The notes below the pieces were generated by a model, which did not search any database, had not been told where the DNA came from, and was given only the letters and a program-made list of their open reading frames with translations. A program made the translations under genes and the position numbers. Shown one piece after another: positions 7,585 to 13,866 of a DNA stretch of 14,462 bases (within the stretch, counting starts at the first letter, position 1; each line of letters opens with the position of its first letter). The DNA lies in NCBI GenBank assembly GCA_024243835.1, contig JALPMN010000520.1:1-14462 (forward strand), in the 5' to 3' direction. This stretch comes from Enteropsectra breve. Taxonomy: Eukaryota > Microsporidia.

Positions 7585-8199
7585 GCACCAAATAGTCATA
7601 GGCGTATTTAAGGAGTTATTAAAAATCATTTTAAGTTAGTTTGTTAGTGTTTAGTTTGTAGGTATGTCTGTTTGTTTTTTCTTTTTACTTTGCTATTTTG
7701 TTGATTTTTCTTTGCTCTTCTATGCATTTTTAATGGTAGGCACATTACAGGGGATTTCATGATTAAAAATTTGAATTTCATAAATAAAACTTTGGATTTC
7801 AGGAATAAAAATTCGTAATTAAAAAAAATAAAATTTATTAAATCTTGTTAAATGGTATTAAAAAGATTATTTGGGTAAAGAGAAGCTGTCGCATTCATCC
7901 CTCTAATAAATAATTACCTTCCCCATTAATATTATCTAAATATTGCAATTTTAAACTAAAAATTTATAGAAAAAAATATATATGGCATATGAGCTTAAAA
8001 ATAATAATTTTAATTTGCCTAAATGCAGCTGTTAAAATCTCTGACTATTTCCTCTATACTTCGCATCGCACTATATAATGATCGCATCAGAAGACGCTAA
8101 TAAATTAAGAGTGATCACTAAATCACAAGAAAAATATAATAAGAAATATTTTAAGTAAATTTATGTTGTTAAAACATCTGTTTAAAACAAAAGATCTGA
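7585..8199. other. AT-rich stretch, no gene recognised
   Basis: No coding segment supported. The first part (7620-7750) has GTTAGTTTGTTAGTGTTTAG-like sequence, resembling the region downstream of the M2 transposase (4585-4620), so it is probably the 3' non-coding end of M3. Near 7760-7815 a loose repeat of the type GATTTCA-GGAATAAAAA is seen. Confidence 0.35.
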
Positions 8200-8273
8200 A
8201 GATTTGTACCTTTGTTCCTTGCTGCAGCACCAGGCTCCAACGTGGGAGTCTGACAGCAGCCAAGCTCAAATCT
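8200..8273. repeat. 74-bp imperfect inverted repeat (hairpin)
   Basis: AGATTTG (8200-8206) pairs with CAAATCT (8267-8273). Further in, TTG-CTGC pairs with GCAGC-CAA, and at the tip GGCTCC pairs with GGGAGTC around an AACGT loop. The 5' side carries about eight extra bases as a bulge. The stretch is GC-richer than its surroundings and lies about 40 bp before the Tc1-like reading frame. It may be a transposon end, a small foldback element or a structured RNA. Confidence 0.45.
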
Positions 8274-8314
8274 AAGAAAGCAGCGCAAAAATAGATTCTT
8301 CTAATTTTGAATAA

Positions 8315-8836
8315 ATAAAGCGCTTGTATAAGTCAAAAACTAAGCAAGAGCTCGCTAAAATCACCGGCGTAGGATTAAGCGCAATAACTAATTGTATACG
8401 CAAGATTGAAACCTGTGTTGCTGAAGAAGCATATTTTATCGCAATATATAAAAAACCTGGTGCAAAGCGAAGGGATAAACGCCTCTTGCACACTGAGATC
8501 AGGAATATTGTGGGTAATGATAACTCTTTGACACAAAAAGGTAGCCATGAAATGCTATCATTGCCTCTCTGATTACCACAGCTCACTAGAGAATTTAAAG
8601 CAATGGACCTCAAAAGAAAGAGACATAAAAATGTCTCAAACCTTGTTGACAGTATCGAGCCAAAATGAAAAAAAAACTAGTTTTGTGCGCGAATATTAGG
8701 TGAAAGATCAAGACTAATACTCTTTTTAGATGAATCAGAATTCAACTTGCATACTTCTATTAATTATGGATATGCAGAGGCAAACAGAGAGGATCTAGTT
8801 CGCGATCTGACCGAAATCGGTCAGATCGCGAACCAC
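8315..8836 (+). pseudogene. Tc1/mariner (IS630-type) transposase, N-terminal half, decayed
   Basis: One frame runs from just after the TAA at 8312 to the TAA at 8834, with three in-frame stops (TGA 8570, TGA 8666, TAG 8678) and no frameshift. The N-terminus has a helix-turn-helix pattern, KTKQELAKITGVGLSAITNC. Next come RRDKRLLHTEIRNIVGNDNS and SLTQKGSHEML, then TREFKAMDLKRKRHKN, the linker to the catalytic domain. The first catalytic Asp block is LILFLDESEFNLHTSINYGY (Asp codon at 8729), typical of Tc1/IS630 transposases. The homology ends in the palindrome at 8798-8833, and the second and third catalytic blocks are not found beyond it. No ATG is present at the start, so the 5' end is also missing or changed. 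Confidence 0.75.
8798..8833. repeat. Perfect 17-bp palindrome with a 2-nt centre
   Basis: GTTCGCGATCTGACCGA (8798-8814), AA, TCGGTCAGATCGCGAAC (8817-8833). The arms are perfect, about 60 percent GC in a strongly AT-rich setting, and interrupt the Tc1 homology right after its first catalytic block. Confidence 0.8.
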
Positions 8837-9286
8837 TAAAAATAAGTAATAATTTCATATTTAAGTGTCAGCGAAATGTTATTAGACTATTTAAATATTA
8901 TGATAAAAAAACTTTTTGTGGACAATTCAAACAGAAAAATCAAATAATAATTCGAGACTTCAAGAGCATAATAAAATATAAAGCCAAAATTATATCCGAT
9001 TTTTAAATGCAATAATTTTTTGTGATCATTTTCTATATTTCAACTCAAATATAAATATTAAAACCGCATATCTCATAAGTGTTTGCTATTTTAGGGCAAA
9101 ATTAAAAAAATTTTTAGTATAATTTACCGGTTAAAAATGAAAATAAGGGCCAAAAGTGAAAGCAGGGGCCTAACATGAAAATGAGTCAGAAAAAGGAATA
9201 ATAAAAATTTTAGTAAATATTATTATTTGCGTGCATATAAATTATTGTTTTACTTATTATATTAATTTTGAAAAGATTTTGTCCTT
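8837..9286. other. Stretch without a recognised gene; left-side repeats of M4
   Basis: From 8845 to about 9006 a frame of roughly 54 codons is open, but it has no start and no family I recognise; it does not look like the missing half of the Tc1 protein. At 9133-9189 three consecutive 19-bp units are seen: AAAAATGAAAATAAGGGCC, AAAAGTGAAAGCAGGGGCC, TAACATGAAAATGAGTCAG. The first two match at 15 of 19 positions and the third is weaker. They probably belong to the left end of Merlin M4. Confidence 0.4.
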
Positions 9287-10163
9287 ATGGTCAGGCTGAA
9301 GTTAACAGGCAAAAGAAGAATCGAGGAACTAGATCCCAATCGAGTTCTTACAAAGAAGAGGACTCTTGATGGAAGAAGTCAACTGCTCTGTGCGCGCGTG
9401 CAGAATGAGTCTACAGAGATACGCAGTGCACAGAGATAAAAATGTATGGAGGTGTAGCCTGTGCCATCGAAGAACATGTGTGAGGAACGCAACAGTTTTG
9501 ATGAATTCAAAGTTGAGCCTCATAGAGCTTTTGAATGTGATGTTTGCCTTTGCTGAGGAAAAATTAGTTATTTGAGCTGCCGCTGAACTTAACCTTGATA
9601 AAAATACTATTTCTAAGTGGTATAATATCTTTAGATCAGCTCTTGAAAAAAAACTAGATGCCGATTATGAAAAAGTAGGCGGAGAAAATAGGACAGTGCA
9701 GATCGATGAGACGGTGATTGCCAGACGAAAATATAACCGTGGCAGAACAGTTCCATAACAGTGGCTTTTTGGAGCTATTGATGCCGTCAATGGGCATTAC
9801 ATTTTGAAATGTGTTAGCGGAAGAAGTAAAATTGAGCTTAAAAATATCTTTATTCAATGTATCACAGAAAAATCAATTGTGCATTCGGANATGTGGAGCT
9901 CTTATATGAGCATTTTCNGTGAAAACCTANNTTTTNTGCACGAAACGGTGNATCATAGNAGGCATTTTAAAGATCCGATAACTGGCGTTCATACGAATTT
10001 GATAGAAAATCTTTGGATGCTTCTAAAGCAAGCACTAAGAAGAAAATATCTGAGGCGAAGATCAAACTTGGAGTTATATTTGGCAGAATTTTGCCTAAGA
10101 TCAAAACACAAAGAATATGAATTGATATTTTATGCACTGTTTGATGTGATTAAATTACTTTAA
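9287..10163 (+). pseudogene. Merlin-type transposase M4, nearly continuous but broken
   Basis: The probable start is the ATG at 9287 (MVRLKLTGKRRIEELDPNRV), joined by a one-base shift near 9367 to the main frame, which runs 9369-10163. The zinc ribbon is CSVRAC then WRCSLCHRRTC. The main frame has only two stops, TGA at 9573 and TAA at 9756. Catalytic blocks: VQIDETVIARRKYNRGR (first Asp), QWLFGAID, VHSxMWSSY (second Asp; its codon is GAN because of an ambiguous base at 9890) and HTNLIENLWMLLKQ (Glu). It ends FYALFDVIKLL and TAA. Seven more Ns fall between 9917 and 9959, all single or paired, so this is base uncertainty and not a gap. It is a different lineage from M2/M6, closer to M5 in its RKYNRGR and WLFGAID blocks. 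Confidence 0.85.
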
Positions 10164-10194
10164 ATAAAAATTTGATTTAATTTTATATGTTCCT

Positions 10195-10336
10195 GTTTTT
10201 AAGTGTCCCCCCCCCCCGTTTTTAAGTGCTCCTGTTTTTAAGTGTCCGTCTATAACTAACTAACCTTAACAAATGCACAAGCAAAAAAAATATAACAAAA
10301 AAACAAGCGGACCTATGATTCAGTTTTTAAGTGTCC
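10195..10336 (+). repeat. Four copies of GTTTTTAAGTGTCC with C-runs
   Basis: Direct copies lie at 10195-10208, 10218-10231 (with GCTCC in place of GTCC), 10234-10247 and 10323-10336. The first is followed by a run of eleven C (10207-10217), the last by six. Read inward this is G-run then ACACTTAAAAAC, which recalls the G10-ACACA stretch in the M5 TIR. It is probably the right end of M4, with repeated transposase-binding sites. Confidence 0.6.
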
Positions 10337-10562
10337 CCCCTTGAAAAAATAAATATCAAAAGATAAACTATGTTTAAATAGACACATAATGTAAAAGTAA
10401 AAGTATTAAAATATTGATTAAAACAGAAGATGATGCAAAAATTAAAAATAAAAGCAATAAAAGCGTATATTTAAAATTTTATGATATTGTACAAGCATGG
10501 TTTCTCTATGTTGTAAATTAAAGCTTGTGAACTTTAAATGAAGTATTTCATCATTTTATTTT

Positions 10563-10781
10563 TTAAAAGAGACAGCTTTTCTCATCCAAGCAAAGATTTA
10601 AGGTTTCGATAGGCTGATAATATTTTGCAAAAATCATTGCGCTTTGACTACCGTGCAACCCTTGGTCGTTATACATTGATATAAGACAAGTAAAAGTTGA
10701 ATTGAAATCAAGTACAAACCTCTTTTTAAAAATAGAAGCACCACATACGTTGCTTATAGGTAAAATATAGTTTTCAAACTT
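10563..10781 (-). pseudogene. Possible Ty3/gypsy RNase H region remnant
   Basis: An uninterrupted 72-codon frame lies between two stops and has no ATG at its beginning. It reads PISNVCGASIFKKRFVLDFN, then STFTCLIS, then AMIFAKYYQPIETLNLCLDEK and SCLF. This order resembles the stretch joining reverse transcriptase to RNase H in Ty3/gypsy Pol, where the usual pattern is PVL..PDF..PF.L.TDAS, then a hydrophobic strand, then F.S..L...E..Y...EKECLA. Here the DAS-type acidic motif is replaced by FNST, so it would be inactive. No flanking Pol domains were found. The match is by pattern only, and the frame could be chance in AT-rich DNA. Confidence 0.4.
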
Positions 10782-10993
10782 TTAAAAAAGGATATTATTA
10801 GCTGAGCATTATTTGTATAGCTTGAATTTCTATTTTATATAATTCTAAATACTAAAAAACATATTAAAGTTTTCAATGCCAGATAGCAGCCCATAAACTT
10901 GAAACCACAGAAGATATAAGGTATATGATAATCTATATGATGAATAATTAACTCTTAAAGCTTACTATATCAGCCTGTATTATTATTTCGTTT

Positions 10994-11490
10994 TTATTGA
11001 ACGTCTGCTATCAGTTGGATCATGCTTTTAAGAACCACTTTTTGAAGTATTGTCCACATTGACCCGAATTTTTTGATATAAATTAAATCTAAGGTATGTG
11101 TTGGCCAATCTACTACAACCATTTCTTTTTCAATGAAAAATTACATGTATATTTAAACACATAGCTTAAAACTTTGTCAGTTTAGAAGATAAAATTGCTT
11201 GAAATAGCAAAAAAAGTTCTGAGTTGTAGAGAAAAACAACAAGATCTCAAGTATTTATAACTATATCCATATATTCATCAATTAATTCTATTCTTCTGGC
11301 TCTTTATTTGCTAATAAAGCTTCAGAGCAATAAAAATCTTAATTTTTTTCACTGGTAACAATTTATTTTCGGAATTTTGGCGTGTTTTACACATACGTCG
11401 AACTTTAACTTTTTCATCATGATTACAAAGAACAAATATTATTTTATTGCCAATTATAAATATTTTGATTCCTCTTAGGGCCCATTTAAC
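10994..11490 (-). pseudogene. Tc1/mariner transposase remnant, strongly decayed
   Basis: Two blocks in different frames lie in the expected order. The upstream block (11472-11313) reads NKIIFVLCNHDEKVKVRR and then ENKLLPVKKIKIF. It resembles the Tc1 segment WKKIIFSDEKKFNLDNPDG.KV, though the DE pair itself seems deleted. The downstream block (11122-10994) reads EMVVVDWPTHTLDLIYI, then SMWTILQKVVLKS. It resembles VLDWPAQSPDLNPIENLW..LK, the C-terminal catalytic region. Weaker traces farther up (SFKDKGD followed by EGRGF near 11750-11720) could be the N-terminal linker. It is not obviously a copy of the Tc1 pseudogene at 8315, and is on the opposite strand. Confidence 0.5.
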
Positions 11491-12193
11491 TCACTTTTCG
11501 ATCATCATACTTCGTTTATTTTTTTATTCTTACTTTAAAAGTTGTAAGTGGCAACCGGGTAAGACTTAAAACTCTCAAAAATAGATTTTTCTCAATGATG
11601 CTTTTGTAAATATCTTTATTTTTTTCCATTCTAGCTCACAAACTCTTCTATTCTGAGGCTAATTTAAAGTTTTTTTAAAAATAATTCTAAAATAGTAAAA
11701 TCTTCTCACCTGCAGAAACCCCTGCCTTCCTAATCTCCTTTGTCTTTAAAACTGCCTATTATATTATAAAGTGGGTTTATTTTCGTTACTGACAATGTGA
11801 GTTCTAGTATCGAGGCTATTTTTAGCAAACTTTATCGATTATTCCAAAAGCTATTTCTAATATCCTAGATATTTATTTAAAAATTTTTAACAGTGAACTA
11901 ATTCTTATATTTTAAAACTTTTAAAAGCTAGAAATTCATTATTTAGATATTTTATGCTTATTAATTCTAAAGAGTATTCTTTGGTCAATAAAGATCACTT
12001 CAAGTGTAATTATAAAAATAAAACATGGGTGTTCTAAAGACAATATAAATTTTATATTTTTGGAAGATAGTTGTAGTTTGAAAACTTCAGAGATATGTGT
12101 TTCTTTTTAAAAAAATGAATAAACAGTGTTTTAGCACAAAAATGATTTTTTACGCAACAATCAAATAATTTTTTATTTTAACAAATAACCCAC
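11491..12193. other. AT-rich stretch, no clear gene
   Basis: No supported gene. On the minus strand there may be weak N-terminal traces of the Tc1 remnant (11880-11600), but they are too decayed to annotate. No inverted or tandem repeat of note was seen. Confidence 0.35.
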
Positions 12194-12323
12194 ATGAAAC
12201 AGCTAGAGATTGCGAGCAACAATGAGCTCATAGATCTGATCAACTACCTCTCGTCCGGGCAGTAACCCAGTAGAATAGGGGATTAGAAGGCTGCCAAGCG
12301 TACATATCGCCGTTTCGCAAGTA

Positions 12324-12331
12324 GATTTTTC
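12324..12331 (+). repeat. Target site duplication of M5, left copy
   Basis: GATTTTTC, identical to 13386-13393. Eight base pairs is the usual Merlin/IS1016 duplication length. Removing M5 and one copy restores the integrase frame (AGA TTT TTC TAC). Confidence 0.92.
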
Positions 12332-12401
12332 GGTAATTGGGGCGTATTGGGGGGGGGGACACATTTTTCGAGTAAATTTTTTCAGGGGTAAATTATTAAA
12401 A
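12332..12401 (+). repeat. M5 left TIR (70 bp)
   Basis: Starts GGTAATTGGGGCGTATTG, then a run of ten G (12349-12358), ACACATTTTTCGAGTAAA, and a T-run with CAGGGGTAAATTATTAAAA. The only difference from the right TIR is at 12376 (A versus G). The transposase ATG starts on its last base. The promoter must therefore lie in the TIR or in flanking DNA; the AGGGG motif and AT-rich tract just before the ATG are candidates. Confidence 0.92.
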
Positions 12402-13321
12402 TGTTGAGAATTGACTTTTATCGAAGATTATTGAGCGAAGAAAGCGCACTACAGTTTGCGGCAGAGCTAGGATTGATTAGCTTAGCAAGAGAGGTCTGTG
12501 GATACAACGGCTGTAATGGGGTCCTTAACTTAGAAAAGGGCAAATCAAGACATTCAGTCAATGCGAGATGGAGATGCAACAAGCGTAGTTGTAGGCGCAC
12601 AAAAAGCATATTTACGAATACGATATTTGATGGCAGTAAAGTATCTCTAGTTAAATATATAGAGATAATATATAGTTTTTGTGAGCAGGGAACAATCGAA
12701 GAAAAAGCCCAACAGTTATCAATTGATAGAAAAAATCTATCGAACATTTATAAGCAGATTGAAGTTTGCATGAATAGTTATTATGATGAATATGAGGATA
12801 CTGAAAAAATAGGAGGCGATGACAACATTGTTGAAATGGATGAGACTCATCTATTCACGAGGATGTACCAAAGAGGGCGTACTTTGAGAGGACAAGCATA
12901 CTGGATCTTGGGTGCTATTGATAGAACCACGAAAAAAATTAAAATCGAATTAACAACCAGAAGAAACGCACAAGTAATCAATGCATTCTCTGCTAATAAT
13001 ATCGAAAGAAGCACAACTGTGATCACTGACGAATGGAAAGGATATTGCAATTTGCGCAGAAATGGTTACTGGCATTTTACCATCAATCATAAACGCCGTT
13101 TTGTTGATCCCAATTTAAGGTTTGTTCATACAAATACGATTGAGAGATTTTGGAGAACACTTAAAGCAGCTGTTTCAAAAAATACCAGGCTTTTACACTT
13201 GCCTGCCAAATTAAGAATTCTTGAATGCAAATACAATTATAGGCTGAAGACTACAGCGCAAAAGCTTTCAGTTGTTGTAAGTGCAATAAAACATTATTAT
13301 TCGTATTCCTTTTATTTTTAA
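12401..13321 (+). CDS. Merlin/IS1016-type (ISXO2-like) DDE transposase, intact
   Basis: A 306-residue protein, normal for the family, which cuts and rejoins its own element by DDE chemistry in the nucleus. An N-terminal zinc ribbon (C33, C38, C59 in WRC, C64) is followed by a helical region with an HTH-like segment (KAQQLSIDRKNLSNIYKQI, 102-120). The catalytic core shows D147 in VEMDETHLF, W168 and the WILGAIDR block, TTRRN, D210 in TTVITDEWKGY, H230 in TINH and E248 in HTNTIERFWRTLK. All expected key residues are present. The start is the ATG at 12401, the first in the frame, at the inner edge of the left TIR; the stop TAA (13319-13321) is inside the right TIR. It is the only complete gene in the window. 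It might mobilise related non-autonomous copies, but the other Merlins here have different ends. Confidence 0.95.
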   Translation: MLRIDFYRRLLSEESALQFAAELGLISLAREVCGYNGCNGVLNLEKGKSRHSVNARWRCNKRSCRRTKSIFTNTIFDGSKVSLVKYIEIIYSFCEQGTIEEKAQQLSIDRKNLSNIYKQIEVCMNSYYDEYEDTEKIGGDDNIVEMDETHLFTRMYQRGRTLRGQAYWILGAIDRTTKKIKIELTTRRNAQVINAFSANNIERSTTVITDEWKGYCNLRRNGYWHFTINHKRRFVDPNLRFVHTNTIERFWRTLKAAVSKNTRLLHLPAKLRILECKYNYRLKTTAQKLSVVVSAIKHYYSYSFYF

Positions 13322-13385
13322 TAATTTACCCCTGAAAAAACTTACTCGAAAAATGTGTCCCCCCCCCCAATACGCCCCAATTACC
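13316..13385 (-). repeat. M5 right TIR (70 bp)
   Basis: Reverse complement of 12332-12401 with one mismatch. It contains the transposase stop codon (13319-13321) and a run of ten C (13339-13348). The TTTT and AATAATTT stretch after the stop could help end transcription. Confidence 0.92.
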
Positions 13386-13393
13386 GATTTTTC
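13386..13393 (+). repeat. Target site duplication of M5, right copy
   Basis: GATTTTTC, identical to 12324-12331. The integrase reading frame resumes here. Confidence 0.92.
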
Positions 13394-13744
13394 TACTGTG
13401 AAAAGAAAGCCAAACTCTTTGTGAAAAATGAAGATGAAGGCCTTCTTGAGTATTGCGGCTCCTTTCAAGAGGCTGATAAACTCACGGCGATAATGCTTGT
13501 CATCAAAGCATCGGGCATCTTAGACGCGACAAATTAACTTTCGCTGCACATGAGCTTATTTATGCTTCGACTGCGGATGAGATAAAGCATGTTCTTGAGC
13601 GTTGTCCCGAGTGCCAGATGATGTTCCGCATAAAGACGCGTCCAGAAAATAAGGTTATATATGCGGCTAAACCGGGCGCGCTGTACCAAGCGGATCTGAT
13701 AGATCTCCGTGTTTATACAGATCTAAATGATGATTTCTGGGCTC

Positions 13745-13826
13745 AAGTATTTAAAACTCGCCAGAATTGATTTTTAAAAAAAATAATAATTTTCAAAAAA
13801 TCGATTCTGGCGAGTTTTAAATATTT
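13745..13826. repeat. Left-end hairpin of M6
   Basis: Arms of 31 bp (13745-13775 and 13796-13826) match at 29 of 31 positions and share the core TTTAAAACTCGCCAGAAT. An A/T-only 20-nt loop separates them. The second arm ends 40 bp before the transposase ATG. This repeats the arrangement at the left end of M2, with unrelated arm sequence. Confidence 0.85.
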
Positions 13827-13866
13827 ATTAGACATGGCCAAATAAAAAAAAATTTTTAAGGCCTCA

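Larger units (their letters stand above)
12332..13385 (+). mobile_element. Intact Merlin element M5
   Basis: The 1054-bp element is bounded by perfect 8-bp target duplications and 70-bp terminal inverted repeats that differ at one base. It contains a single uninterrupted transposase. There is essentially no other sequence: the ORF begins at the last base of the left TIR and ends inside the right TIR. It is inserted in the integrase pseudogene. The lack of lesions, perfect duplications and near-identical ends suggest recent movement; this is an inference. Confidence 0.95.
12194..13750 (+). pseudogene. Retroviral-type integrase (H2C2 zinc domain plus DDE core) pseudogene, split by M5
   Basis: From the ATG at 12194 the frame reads MKQLEIASNNELIDLINYLS, has TAA at 12263 and TAG at 12284, and reaches KRTYRRFASR at the M5 insertion. 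It resumes at 13386 as FFYCEKKAKLFVKNEDEGLL. After one lost base before 13501 comes HQSIGHLRRDKL, and later CPECQ (13603-13614), together the H-X4-H, C-X2-C zinc domain. Then comes YQADLIDLRVY, where the Asp at 13693 is the first residue of the catalytic core. Homology ends at NDDFW about 13740, where M6 begins. The short leader before the zinc domain suggests a stand-alone integrase gene of the GINGER or KRBA2/SCAND3-like kind instead of the end of a long Pol, but a Ty3/gypsy Pol fragment cannot be excluded. Base composition is GC-richer than the neighbours. Confidence 0.75.

Noticed and set aside
8200..8273. tRNA gene, because of its length of 74 and 7-bp closing stem
   Set aside because: No D-arm, no anticodon stem at the right place, and no T-arm TTCRA motif.
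4995..10163. Reassigned stop codons (an alternative genetic code), since several frames continue through TAA, TAG and TGA
   Set aside because: All three stops occur inside the broken frames, often together with frameshifts, while the intact M5 transposase ends with TAA and has no internal stop. Decay explains it better.
10195..10336. CRISPR-like array
   Set aside because: Only four short repeats of 14 bp with uneven spacing (near 0 to 75 bp), in a eukaryotic transposon setting with no cas genes.
12418..13468. Minus-strand frames at 12418-12747, 12847-13050 and 13268-13468
   Set aside because: Antisense of the intact M5 transposase, its right TIR and the integrase remnant.
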